Shown here in pieces: positions 36,596 through 47,349 of a DNA stretch of 64,000 nucleotides (the stretch's first letter is position 1; each line of letters starts with the position of its first letter). Where the stretch lies: positions 58,276,419-58,340,418 of the forward strand of contig NC_134095.1 of assembly GCF_000715075.1 (NCBI RefSeq), in the 5' to 3' direction. The DNA is from Nicotiana tabacum (Eukaryota; Streptophyta; Magnoliopsida; Solanales; Solanaceae). The position numbers and the translations under genes are program-made. The notes beneath the pieces were generated by a model, which saw only the letters and a list, made by a program, of their open reading frames with translations, was not told the origin of the DNA and did not search any database.

Positions 36596-37467
36596 CTATG
36601 CAACATGTTTAGAGTAGAAATTCCTATTTATTCATGAATAGAACTGTAGATTTCTTTCTTAAGACTGTTGTGTGTTTACTTTGGGACTAGGCATCGATAT
36701 TCCGGGAGATTTCCCTACATATTTATGATTCGTAATACGGGATCGGATTCCGGGAGATCCCCCTGCACATTTATAATTGGGACTATGGGATGATATCCTG
36801 GGCGATCCCTCTACATTGGATATTTAGTTTAGGACTACAGGACGATATCCCAGGAGATCGACTGTTAGTATTTTAATTGTACTGTCGCATTTTTTATTGT
36901 TTTATCTTTTTCATCTATGAGTAGCTAAATTTCTAGCTAGGGTTGTAACCCAACCCCTGACATTCCTCGTCACTACCGACCGAGTTTAGACTTGGCACTT
37001 ACTGGGTACTGCTATGGTGTACTCATGTACTCATGCCCTTTCTTGCATATGTTTTTCGTCTGCAGATCTAGGTTCTTCTGCTCAGCCATTCCACCAGTGA
37101 GGCGAGGCAATTTTCAGAGACTTCAAGGTATATCAGCCGCATTCGTAGACTGAGAAGTCTCTCTCTATTCTCCCTTTTAGATATAGACCTTCTGTTATTA
37201 CTTTTGTTTATACTTCTGGAGTTACAAAACTATGTATTTCCTCTTGTTTGTGATTCATGAGACTCCGGGTTTTGGTAGTGTTGTTATTGGTCGAGAGTGT
37301 TATTAATGTATATGTCGAGCGGCATTTTAAACACTTTATCTATATTTACCTGTTGGATGGCTAGTTGTACTTTTAAATTCCTTTTTCCGCAAATTGTTAG
37401 GCTTACCTAGTCGTATAGATTAGGTGTCGTCACGATAGTTCACGGAGGGAGAGCTTGGGTCATGACA
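36596..37467 (+). mobile_element. Tekay/Del-type LTR, right half
   Basis: This continues the LTR broken at 2621. It starts with the second CTATG of the Ogre duplication and ends 'gggtcatgaca' at 37467, matching the reverse complement of the other Tekay-type LTR from 6259. Between about 36680 and 36870 there are imperfect repeats with 'gatatcccaggagatc'. 5S spacer sequence resumes at 37468. Confidence 0.8.
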
Positions 37468-37725
37468 TAGTAGAACGCCGAGTTGTGATATTGTTGTTCC
37501 ATGCAGCCTAGTGTAATAAGCATGTCGGACCCTCTAATTGTGATATTATCATCGAGCGCGACTTGTTATTTTTTGTCAACGCTCTTGCCCACGGAAAATA
37601 CATAAAATCAAAAGAGGAATCACGTAAAAGGGAAAAATGAGCATAAAGTTATGTCGTTTAAAGTATTTACACTTTCACACCAAAAGCGTAACGAGGAAAG
37701 GTATTATTAGAGTGTATGGAATGTC
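37468..37725 (+). repeat. 5S spacer, 3' half (resumes after insertion)
   Basis: It continues the spacer left at 875 and includes the 'taataagcatgtcgg' block and the promoter-proximal TATTATTA, GC and C(-1) elements in front of copy 2. Confidence 0.85.
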
Positions 37726-37845
37726 GGATGCGATCATACCAGCACTAACGCACTGAATCCCATCAGAACTCTGTAGTTAAGCGTGCCTGGGCGAGAGTAG
37801 TACTACAATGGATGACCCCCTAGGAAGTCCTCGTGTTGCATCCCT
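37726..37845 (+). rRNA. 5S rRNA gene copy 2 (mutated)
   Basis: Full length, 120 bp. Box A is close to consensus (agttaagcgtgcctgg), but the 80-100 region is damaged (tacaatggatgacc in place of taggatgggtgacc). It shares 'aactctgtag' with copy 4, whereas most other copies have 'aactccgaag'. Probably silent. Confidence 0.88.
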
Positions 37846-38393
37846 CTATTTTGCAAAATTTGTATCCTACTTCTTTTAATATATCAACGGTAGATCTAAT
37901 AAATTCACAAATGAGTTTTACGCATTATAAACGATATTGTTTTACATGAAATAATAATTTTTTTTTAAATAAGATAATTATGAAAAATATCAAAAACGCA
38001 ATATAAAATAAATTATGAAAATAAGAATAATATTTAAAAGGTAAATATTGTAGATTACGATTACCAACCATGACCTTACAGGCTTAACACTGTTACACTT
38101 GACATGCCACTATGTCTTGGCCTCGAAAGTAACATCAGGAAAATGTCGAGTTGCGATTTCGTCGTTCAATGCAGCCTAGTGTAATAGGCATATCGGGCCC
38201 TCTAATTGTGATATTATCGTTGAGCACGGCTTGTTGTTTTTGGTCAACGCTCTTGCCCGCGGAAAATACATAAAATCAAAAAAAGAATCGCGTAAAAGGG
38301 ATAAATGAGCATAAAGTTATGCCGTTTCAAGGCTTTACACTTTCGCACCAAAAGCAGAAGGAGGAAAGGTAATATTAGCGTGCAAGGAATGTC
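37846..38393 (+). repeat. Complete 5S spacer between copies 2 and 3
   Basis: 548 bp, one of the intact reference spacers. It opens with a T-rich terminator (ctattttgc), then an AT-rich half, then the conserved GC-richer half ending in the TATTA-type upstream element, here changed to taatattag. Confidence 0.87.
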
Positions 38394-38513
38394 GGATGTG
38401 ATCATACCAGCAATAACGCACTGGATCCCATCAGAACTCCGAAGTCAAACACGCTTGGGCGAGAGTAGTACTCGGTTGGGTGACCCCCTAAGAAGTCCTC
38501 GTATTGCATCCCT
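38394..38513 (+). rRNA. 5S rRNA gene copy 3 (mutated)
   Basis: Full length, 120 bp, with several G-to-A and C-to-T changes, including box A (aagtcaaacacgcttgg) and box C (tcggttgggtgacc). It was cut into an ORF prediction at 38305-38547, which is meaningless. Probably silent. Confidence 0.87.
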
Positions 38514-39060
38514 CTATTTTGCAAAATTTGTATGCTACTTATTTTAATATATCGATGGTAGATCTAATAAATTCTTAAATGAGTTTTACGCATTGTAAAC
38601 GATAGTTTTTTATATGAAATAATAATTTTTTTTAAAGAGGATAATTATGGAAAAGATCAAAAAGGTATTACACAATAAATAATAAAAATATGAAAAATAT
38701 TTAAAGGGTAAATATTGTAAATCACGATTGTCAACCACGACTTTACGGGCTTAACACCATTGCCCTTGACATGTCACTACGCCTTGGCCTCGAAAGAGGC
38801 ATCCGTAAAACGTCGAGTTGTGATGTCGTTGTTCCATGCAACCTAGTGCAATAGGCATGTCGGGCCCTCTAATTGTGATATTATCGTCGAGCGCAGCTTG
38901 TTGTTTTTGGTCAACGCTTTTCCCCGTGGAAAATACATAAAATTAAAACAGGAATCACGTAAAAGGGATAAATGAGCATAAAGTTATGCCGTTTCAAGGC
39001 TTTACACTATCGCACCAAAATCGGAAGGAGGAATGGTATTATTAGAGTGTAAGGAATGTC
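38514..39060 (+). repeat. Complete 5S spacer between copies 3 and 4
   Basis: 547 bp, colinear with the preceding spacer. Together with its gene it defines the 667-668-bp unit length. Confidence 0.87.
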
Positions 39061-39180
39061 GGATGCGATCATACCAGCACTAACGCATCGGATCCCATCA
39101 GAACTCTGTAGTTAAGCGTGCTTGGCCGAGAGTAGTACTAGGATAGGTCACCCCCAGGGAAGTCCTCGTGTTACATCCCT
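39061..39180 (+). rRNA. 5S rRNA gene copy 4 (mutated)
   Basis: Full length, 120 bp. Box A is intact (gttaagcgtgcttgg), but there are changes at 'ggccgagag' and in box C (ggataggtcaccccc). Confidence 0.87.
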
Positions 39181-39339
39181 CTATTTTGAAAATTTTGTAT
39201 CCTAATTCTTTTAATATATCCATGGTAGATCCAATAAAATCACAACTGAGTTTTACGCATTGTGAACAGTATATTTTACATGAAATAATAGATTTTTTTA
39301 AAGAAGAAAATTATTAAAAAGTTAAAAAAGGCAATATAA
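39181..39339 (+). repeat. 5S spacer, 5' part, interrupted by RTE LINE
   Basis: The spacer stops at unit coordinate about 279 in an A-rich run and resumes at 43563. The flanks repeat taaaaaaggcaatataa (39323-39339) and taaaaaaagcaatataa (43563-43579), a target-site duplication with one mismatch. Confidence 0.85.
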
Positions 39340-42300
39340 GAAGTTTAATTGTCTCGTCTTGGGTTTTTTTGAAATATTACTTTTTCCGGTTCTGCCTCGT
39401 CTTGGGTTTTTTGATAACCAGGAAGGAGGAATAAGAGGATTGAAGCAGTAGTAAAGTGGATTAACAAAGTGTTTTACTCTTTAATTTCTTACCGTTTACT
39501 TTCTACTACTTCCTCCGTTTTCTTTTCTAATGCTCTATTGACTAGGGTTTGTTGTTTTCGTGAGTGTCTGAACAAATTGGTTTTGGGGTTTTATTCTAAT
39601 TGGTGTCGAGAAGTTGTGGCTGAAGCTTGGGTTCATTTATTTGAGGATTTCTCGACAATCGAATTACTGGTGCTGAAGCTCGAAGAACAGCTTCAATTTT
39701 CTGGAGTTGAGTGCCTGAAGCTGTTGCGTAGCCTATGCACTCCTCGACGCATCAGATCTCTCCTCAGATTGGCTGCTGCAGCTAGCAAGAAAACTCTCTC
39801 ACAAACTCCCTGTAAATCTCTCCTCAGATTTACATCAGTTAAGCTTTCATATCTTTCCAATCGAGTTGGGTTCCAATTCGAATTTGCCAGAATCATTCGC
39901 ATTCCACGAATTCAGCGGTAGCGGTGATAGCTCCTTCTGGTTTTTGGGTCGTGGTATTTTCTGTGTTTTCAGGAATTCTCGGAGTATTTGGAGACAAGTT
40001 GGGCACACGAACACTGGCAAAGGAGAGCAAATCAGCCACAGTTTTTGTTATCGGGAGTTGGTACCTCCTGTTTTACTGTTTCCCTTTTGGTGTTAGCGAA
40101 ATTACTGTTACTTTACTTCGCAATAGTTAAACCTTTCAACTAGGATACTAGTTACCACTTGTTTCCTTCTTGTTTGATTTGCGTACGTTGTGCACTAGCG
40201 AGTCTTCTCTAGATTGTTGTAGGTGTAGTGGCTGCAGTCTGGGATGATAGAATAAGGGCATGTCCTCGGGTGGGGCAGAGTGGGGTGCTGGGGTTAGGGG
40301 TGGGTCGGGTAGCAGGGGAGGTAGAGGGGGCAAGGGAGCCTATAGGTTGAGAATCGGGTCATGGAACATAGGTTCACTGACGAGTAAATCCATAGAGTTG
40401 GCGAAAATCCTGCAGAAGGGGAAGATTAATATAGCGTGTGTCCAGGAGACTAGGTGGGTCGGATCGAGGGCGAAAAACGTGGATGGGTATAAGTTGTGGT
40501 ACTCTGGTATCCTGAGGGGTAAGAATGGAGTGGGTATCCTGGTAGTTAGCTATCTTAGAGAGTCCGTGGTAGAGGTCAGGCGGGTGAATGATACACTAAT
40601 GACTATTAAGTTGGTGGTAGGTGAGGGTACTTTAAATGTCGTTAGCGCGTACGCACCGCAAGTAGGCTTGGATGAGGATATTAAGAGGCGCTTTTGGGAG
40701 GGGTTGGATGAGATTGTTCGTAGTATACCGCCTTCTGAGAGGTTATTCATAGGAGGAGATTTCAATGGTCATATTGGGTCATCTGCAGGTGGGTACTCTG
40801 AGGTGCATGGCGGCTTTGGTTTTGGAGAGCGGAACGGAGGGGGCATTGCGCTGTTGGACTTTGCCAAGGCTTTCGATCTAGTCATTGGGAACTCGAGTTT
40901 TACGAAGCGGGATGAACATTTGGTTACTTACCAAAGTTTGGTGGCGAAGACTCAGATTGACTATCTCCTCCTCAGGAGATGCGACAGAAGGTTGAGCGAG
41001 GACTGCAAGGTTATCCCAGGTGAGACCCTCTCAACGCAGCATAGGCTTTTGGTGATGGACATTTGTATTAGGATAAGGAGGAAGAAGAGGTCCGTACAAG
41101 GACGCCCCAGGATTAGGTGGGGCGCCTTAACTGAGGATAAAGCTAAGGAGTTGGAATGAAGGTTATCGGCAATGGGAGCTTGGAGGAGTGGTGGGGACGC
41201 GAACACAATGTGGTCGACGACGACGGACTGTATAAGAAAGGCGGCGAGAGAGGTATTAGGGATATCTACGGGCCGCAATGGTGGTCACAAAGGAGATTGG
41301 TGGTGGAATGCAGTTGTCCAAGGTAAAGTGGATGCGAAGAAGGTGGCTTACCTGCGGTTAGTAGGGAGCACTAACGAGGAGGAGAAGAGAGAGAACAGTC
41401 AAAGGTATAAGGTAGCTAGGAAGGAGGCAAAGATGGCAATGACGGAGGCTAAGACAACAGCTTTTGCTCGTCTGTATGAGGAACTAAGGAACAAAGGTGG
41501 GGAGAAGAAGTTATTCTGACTCGCTAAGGCGAGAGAGAGGACAACTCTAGAACTAGACCAGGTGAGGTGCATAAAAGATGACGACGGCAAAGTTTTGATG
41601 GGAGATGACTAGATTAAGAGGAGGTGGCAGACCTACTTTCATAAACTTCTAAGTGAAGAAGGAGATCAAGATATTAGACCTGGGGAATCGAGGAATGCCG
41701 ACAGTCACCATGAATTAAGTAATTGTAGGGACATTGAGATCGATGAAGTCATGGAGGCAATGCGTAAGATGAGAAGGGGCAGAGCTACCGGGCCAGACGA
41801 AATTCCGATGGAACTGTGGAGGTGTGTGGGTAGAGCAGGCTTGGAATGGCTTGCTTCATTGTTTAGTGTTATATTAAAGACTAATAGGATGCCGGAAGAG
41901 TGGAGGTGGAGTACAATGGTCCCGTTGTATAAGAACAAAGGTGATGTCCAGAGCTGTAACAACTATAGGGGCATCAAATTACTAAGTCATACCATGAAAG
42001 TTTGGGAGAGAGTGGTAGAAATGAGAGTGCGAAGGACGGTGTCTATTTCAGACAACCAGTTCGGGTTCATGCCGAGACGATCTACCACAGAAGCTATCCA
42101 CCTTATTAGGAGGTTGGTGGAACAGTACAGGGATAGGAAGAAGGACCTTCACATGGTGTTTATTGATCTGGAGAAAGCGTACGATAGGGTTCCTAGGGAG
42201 GTCTTATGGAGCTGCTTAGAGGATAAAGGGGTCCCGATTGACTATATTAGGGTGATTAAAGACATGTATGATGGAGCTAAGACTCGGGTTAGGACAGTAG

Positions 42301-43562
42301 GAGGCGACTCTGAACATTTTCCAGTTACTACGGGGTTGCACCAAGGGTCTGCGCTCAGCCCATTCCTATTTGCCCTGGTGATGGATGCACTGACTCATCA
42401 TATTCAATGAGAGGTGCCATAGTGCATGCTATTTGCTGATAACATTATTCTAATTGACGAGACACGAGGCGGCGTCAACGAGAGGCTAGAGATTTGGAGA
42501 CATGCTCTTGAGTCTAAAGGTTTCAAGTTGAGCAGGACGAAGACGGAATACCTCGAGTGCAAATTTGGAGTTGAGCCGACGGAAGCGGGAGTTGAAGTGA
42601 GGCTTGACTCTCAAGTCATTCCCAAGAGGGGTAGTTTCAAGTACCTTGGATCGGTTATCCAGGGGATCGGGGAGATTGACGAGGATGTCACACATCGTAT
42701 AGGGGTGGGGTGGATGAAGTGGAGGTTAGCGTCGGGAGTCTTGTGTGACAAGAAAGTGCCACTGTTACTAAAAGGTAAGTTTTGTAGAGCAGTGGTTAGG
42801 CCTGCCATGTTATATGGAACTGAATGTTGGCCGGTAAAGAACTCATACATCCAGAAGATAAAAGTAGCAGAGATGAGGATGTTGAGGTGGATGTGCGGGC
42901 ATACAAGAATGGATAAGATTAGGAATGCAGATATTCGAGAGAAGGTGGGCATGGCCCCCATGGAGGACAAGATGCGGGAAGCAAGACTCAGATGGTTCGG
43001 GCACATTCAGAGGAGGAGCACTGATGCACCGGTGAGGAGGTGTGAGCGACTGGCTGTAGTGGGCACGCGGAGAGGTAGAGAACGACCTAAGAAGTATTGG
43101 GGAGAGGTGATCAGACAGGACATGGCACGACTTAGGATTACTGAGGACATGGCCCTTGACAGGGAATTGTGGAGGTCGAGTATTAAGGTTGTAGGTTAGG
43201 GGAGAGTTGTGAATATTTCTACAGCACAATAGAGTGAGACTAGCCAGTTAGGAGTTGGACTAAGAATGTCATTGGTCGTCTATTGATGCAGGGCTTTACC
43301 TGCTAGTTTTACTATACCAGCCATCTTTTTCGTATTTCGTATTCTGTATTTCATATCTATTGTATTGTTGTTATTTTATTATGCATTTTTATTATGCATT
43401 TTTATGGTACTAATATATCGGCTTCTGTTGCTTTTGAGCCGAGGGTCTCCTGGAAACAGCCTCTCTACCCTTCGGGATAGGGGTAAGGTCTGCGTACATA
43501 TTACCCTCCCCAGACCCCACTTGTGGGATTATACTGGGTTTTTGTTGTTGTTGTTGTTGTTG
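39340..43562 (+). mobile_element. RTE-type LINE with (TTG)n tail
   Basis: About 4.2 kb in a 5S spacer with a 17-bp near-perfect target duplication and a (TTG)n tail at about 43542-43562. It has a leader of about 0.9 kb, one endonuclease-RT frame and a short 3' region with the 'gggataggggtaaggtctgc' motif common to Solanaceae RTE elements. A 17-bp direct repeat (ctcgtcttgggtttttt) occurs at 39353 and 39396. A 150-codon open frame at 39469-39921 in the leader matches nothing I recognise. Confidence 0.88.
40260..43199 (+). pseudogene. RTE endonuclease-reverse transcriptase, five premature stops
   Basis: One reading frame runs from ATG 40260 to TAG 43197 and is interrupted only by stops at 41157 (TGA), 41517 (TGA), 41610 (TAG), 42408 (TGA) and 42420 (TAG); no frameshift is needed. 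The N-terminal Gly-rich stretch is followed by an AP endonuclease (GSWNIGSL, CVQETRWVG, 'IGGDFNGHIG', LSTQHRLLVMD). RT has '[14 protein letters not shown]', '[19 protein letters not shown]', '[16 protein letters not shown]', '[19 protein letters not shown]' and FADN near 42432, where the second catalytic Asp of FADD is Asn. The C terminus ends RSSIKVVG, usual for this family. Inactive. Confidence 0.9.
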
Positions 43563-43966
43563 TAAAAAAAGCAATATAAAATAAATAATGAAAATAAGAA
43601 AAATATTTAAAAGGTAGATATTGTATATTACGATTACCAACCACGACCTTACGAGCTTAACACTGTTGCACTTGACATGTCACTATGCCTTGTCCTCGAA
43701 GGCGGCATCCGTAAAACGTCGAGGTGTGATGTCATTGTTCCATGCAACCTAGTGTAATAGGGATGTCAAGCCCTCTAATTGTGATATTATCATCGAGCGC
43801 GGCTTGTTGTTTTTCGTCAACACTTTTTCTCGCGAAAAATACATAAAATCAAAAGAGGAATCGCGTAAAACGGATAAATGAGCATAAAGTTGTGCCGTTT
43901 CAAGGCTTTACACTTTCGCACCAAAATCGGAAGTAGGAAAGGTATTATTAGAGTGCAAGGAATGTT
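43563..43966 (+). repeat. 5S spacer, 3' part (after RTE insertion)
   Basis: It continues the spacer interrupted at 39339, beginning with the second copy of the target duplication, and leads to copy 5 with TATTATTA and GC elements in place. Confidence 0.85.
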
Positions 43967-44065
43967 GGACGCGATCATCCCATCAGAACTCCGAAGTCAA
44001 GCGTGCTTGGGCGAGAGTAGTACTAGGATGGGTGACACCCCGGGAAGTCCTCGTGTTGCATCCCT
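43967..44065 (+). pseudogene. 5S rRNA pseudogene, copy 5 (21-bp internal deletion)
   Basis: 99 bp. The first 12 bases (ggacgcgatcat) join directly to cccatcagaactcc, so about 21 bp near positions 13-33 of the gene are missing. Box A and the 3' half remain. Box C reads gggtgacaccccggg. Not functional as 5S rRNA. Confidence 0.88.
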
Positions 44066-44613
44066 CTATTGTGCAAAATTTGCATGCTACTTCTTTTAAC
44101 ATATCGACGGTAGATCTAATAAATTCACAAATAAGTTTTACGCATTGTAAACTATATTTTTTTACATGAAATGATAAAAAAAAATTAAAGAGGATAATTA
44201 TAGAAAAGATCAAAATGGCAATATAAAATAAACAATAAAAATAAGAAAAATATTTAAAAGGTAGATATTGTAAATCACGATTACCAACCACGATATTATG
44301 GGCTTAGCACCATTGCATTTGACATGTCACTACGCCTTGGCCTCGAAGGCGGCATCTGTAAAACGTTGAGTTGCAATGTCGTTGTTCCATGCGGCCTAGT
44401 GTAATAGGCATGTCACGTCCTCTAATTGTGATATTATCAACGAGCACGGTTTGTCGTTATTGGTCAATTCTTTTGCCCGCGACAAATACATAAAATCAAA
44501 AGAAGAATCGCGTAAAACAGATAAATGAGCATAAAGTTATGACGTTTCAAGGCTTTACCCTTTCACACCAAAAGCGGAAGGAGTAAAGGTATTATTAGAG
44601 TGCAAGGAATGTC
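44066..44613 (+). repeat. Complete 5S spacer between copies 5 and 6
   Basis: 548 bp, colinear with the other spacers, with conserved landmarks in order. Confidence 0.86.
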
Positions 44614-44733
44614 GGATGCGATCATACCATCACTAACGCACTGGATCTCATTAGAATTCCGAAGTCAAGCGTGCTTGGGCGAGAGTAATACTAGGATGGG
44701 TGACCCCCTGGGAAATGCTCGTGTTGCATCCCT
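44614..44733 (+). rRNA. 5S rRNA gene copy 6 (mutated)
   Basis: Full length, 120 bp. It has C-to-T and G-to-A changes typical of methylated-cytosine decay (ggatctcattagaattcc). Box A is agtcaagcgtgcttgg; box C keeps taggatgggtgacc followed by the shared cccctggg. Confidence 0.88.
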
Positions 44734-45281
44734 CTATTTTGCAAAATTTGGATGCTACTTCTTTTAACATATCGACAGTAGATATAATAAATTCACAAAT
44801 GAGTTTTACGCATTGTAAACTATATTTTTTTTACATGAAATGATAAATTTTTTTAAAGAGGATAATTATATAAAAGATCAAAAAGGCAATATAAAATAAA
44901 CAATCAAAAGAAGAAAAATATTTAAAAGGTAGATATTTTAAATCACAATTACCAACCACGACATTAGGGGCTTAGCACCATTGCATTTGACATGTCACTA
45001 CGCCTTGGCCTCGAAGGCGGCATCTGTAAAACATCGAGTTGCAATGCCGTCGTTCCATGCAACCTAGTGTAATAGGCATGTCGAGTCCTCTAATTGTGAT
45101 ATTATCGTCGAGAGAGGTTTGTCGTTATTGGTCAATGTTTTTGCCCGTGACAAATACATAAAATCAAAAGAGGAATCGTATAAAATGGATAAATGGGCAT
45201 AAAGTTATGCCGTTTCAAGGCTTTACACTTTCGCACCAAAAGCGGAATGAGTAAAGGTAATATTAGAGTGCAAGGAATGTC
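44734..45281 (+). repeat. Complete 5S spacer between copies 6 and 7
   Basis: 548 bp and colinear, very similar to the preceding spacer, as expected for neighbouring units homogenised together. Confidence 0.86.
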
Positions 45282-45401
45282 TGATGCGATCATACCAGCA
45301 CTAACGTAATGGATCCTTTCAGAACTCCAAAGTCAAGCATGATTGGGCGAGAGTAGTACTAAGATGGGTGACCCCCTGGGAAGTCCTCGTGTTGCATCCC
45401 T
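45282..45401 (+). rRNA. 5S rRNA gene copy 7 (mutated)
   Basis: Full length, 120 bp. The first base is changed (tgatgcgatc), the 30s read acgtaatggatcctttc, and box A has aagcatgattgg. Probably silent. Confidence 0.86.
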
Positions 45402-45574
45402 CTATTTTGCAAAATTTGTATGTTACTTCTTTTAATATATCGACAGTATTTCTAATAAATTCACAAATGAGTTTTACGCATTGTAAACGATAGTTTTTTA
45501 CATGAAATAATAATTTCTTTAAAGAGGATAATTATGGAAAAGATAAAAAAGGCACTATACAATAAATCATAAAA
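45402..45574 (+). repeat. 5S spacer fragment, cut by Tekay fragment
   Basis: The spacer runs to unit coordinate about 293 and breaks within 'aaaaatatg', about 14 bp beyond the RTE target site of the spacer after copy 4. The next forward spacer starts at 48541 near coordinate 153, so about 140 bp are present on both sides. This is not a simple insertion. Confidence 0.8.
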
Positions 45575-45964
45575 ATATGGAAGACTACACAAGCCAAAAC
45601 TCGACTCGGCTCAGAAATATCCAATCTACCAAACTGGTTGGCCAAGGCCTGAACATCCAATGACATCGTCCTCTTTGCTGCTGGTAAATATGCTAAGCTC
45701 CCCAAACTTTCTGCCCAACGACTCAAGGCATCAGCCACCACATTGGCATTCTCGAGATGGCAGCTCTAGCCACCTCCGCTGATGCAAGTTAAGATCCTTC
45801 TACTTGAACAGATGCTATAAACTCCATTGATCAGCGTAGATCTCACAAGGGACACCGTACAAATAGTGCCGCCAAATTATCAAGGCATGAATGATAGCTG
45901 CTAACTCAAGGTCGTGGACAGGATAGTTGTTTTCATGCACCTTCAACTTACTAAGGAGGTCACT
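45575..45964 (-). pseudogene. Tekay RNase H end / RNase H-integrase link, inverted
   Basis: On the minus strand it reads '[20 protein letters not shown]', '[16 protein letters not shown]', 'VVADALSRWAESLGSLAYLP' and 'FGRLDISEPSRVLACVV', the conserved end of RNase H and the link to integrase. The part between the RNase H core and VADALSR is shortened, and stops are present. The neighbouring integrase lies on the plus strand, so this 390-bp piece was inverted in place. Confidence 0.82.
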
Positions 45965-47215
45965 ATTGGTGATGATGGTGCATTAAGGATGCAGGGCAGG
46001 TTAGGTGTACCCAATACAGATTGCGTGAGTTGATTCTCCAAAAGGCTCACAGTTTTCATACTCCATTCATCCGGGTGCCATGAAGATGTATCAGGACATG
46101 AGGCATCATTATTGGTGGAGGATACTGAAGAAGGACATAGTGGATTATGTAGCTCGGTGTCTAAATTTCCAACATGTGAAGTATGAGTATCAGTGGCCAG
46201 GTGGGTTAATTCAGAAGTTAGAGATTCCCGAGTGGAAATGGGAGAGGATCACTATGGATTTCATTGTTGGACTCCCACAGAATCAGCAGAAGTATGATGC
46301 AGTTTGGGTGATTGTGGATAGGCTGACTAAGTCAGCTCATTTCATTCCTTGATGACTACTTATTCTTCCGAGCAGCTGGCATAAGTTTATATACGCGATA
46401 TTGTCAAGCTTTATGGCATGTCATATCTATCATCTCTGACTGGGGTACACAATTTACAACGTTGTTTTGGAGGGTCGTACATCATAAGTTAGGTACTCGA
46501 GTTGCATTGAGCACAACATTTCACCCTCAGACGGACGGACACAGTCTGAATGCACTATTTAGATACTGGAGGATATGCTCAGTGTGTGTGTGATGGAGTT
46601 TGGAGGTTATTGGGATCAGTTCTTGCCACTTGCGGAGTTTGATTACAACAACAGTCATTAGTAGAGCATTCAAATGGCACGGTGTGAGGCTTTGTATGGT
46701 AGGCAGTGTCGGTCTCCAGTGGGTTAGTTCAAGTCGGGTTAGGCTAGTCTTTTGGATACAGACTTGGTGCAGGATGCTTTGGAGAAGGTTAAGGCGATTC
46801 AGAATCGATTTCACACAGCCCAATCCAGACAGAAGAGTTATGCGGATTGGAAGGTTCGCGATGTTGCATTCATGGGTGGAGAGTGAGTCTTGCTCTAGTT
46901 TCGCCCATGAAGGTTGTTATGAGGTTCAGAAAGAAGGTAAAGCTGAGCCCAAGATTTATTGGCACATTCGAGGTGTTGCGGAGAGCTGGGGAGGTTGCTT
47001 ATGAGCTTGCCTTGCCTCCCCGTCTAGTAGGAGTTCATCCGGTATTACATGTTTCTATTCTCCGGAAGTATCACGGTGATCCGTCTCATGTGTTGGATTT
47101 CAGCTTAGTCTAGTTGGACAAGGATCTACCTTATGTTGAGGAGGCAGTAGCTATTTTGGATGTGAAGGTTCGAAAACTGAGGTCAAAGAACATTACTTTA
47201 GTGAAGGTTTAGTTG
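45965..47215 (+). pseudogene. Tekay integrase and C-terminal region, decayed
   Basis: Integrase begins near [12 protein letters not shown] at 45975. It continues with 'MYQDMRHHYWWRILKKDIVD', 'CLNFQHVKYEYQWPGGLIQK' (the second Cys of the zinc finger is Phe) and 'WKWERITMDFIVGLPQN' (46080-46352). The catalytic core beyond 46352 is recognisable only in pieces ('STTFHPQTDGHSLN' near 46510). The C-terminal end reads 'YELALPPRLVGVHPVLHVSI', typical of the region before the chromodomain. Many frameshifts and stops. Confidence 0.8.
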
Positions 47216-47349
47216 AGGGGTCAGCTAGTCGAGGAGGCGACTTGGAAGGCCAAACATGATATGCACAGCTGTTATCCTCATCTTTTCACCACTTCAAGTA
47301 TGTCTCTATGCTCGTTCAAGAACAAACGATTATTTTAAGAAATGGGGGA

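Noticed and set aside
37501..37725. Possible tRNA or snRNA genes in the 5S spacers
   Set aside because: No cloverleaf-compatible A and B boxes or snRNA motifs were found. The conserved blocks are spacer-specific.
38305..44099. Similar ORFs at 38305-38547 and 43878-44099 beginning MSIKLCRFKALHF
   Set aside because: They span 5S spacer and 5S gene sequence. Similarity is due to the tandem units.
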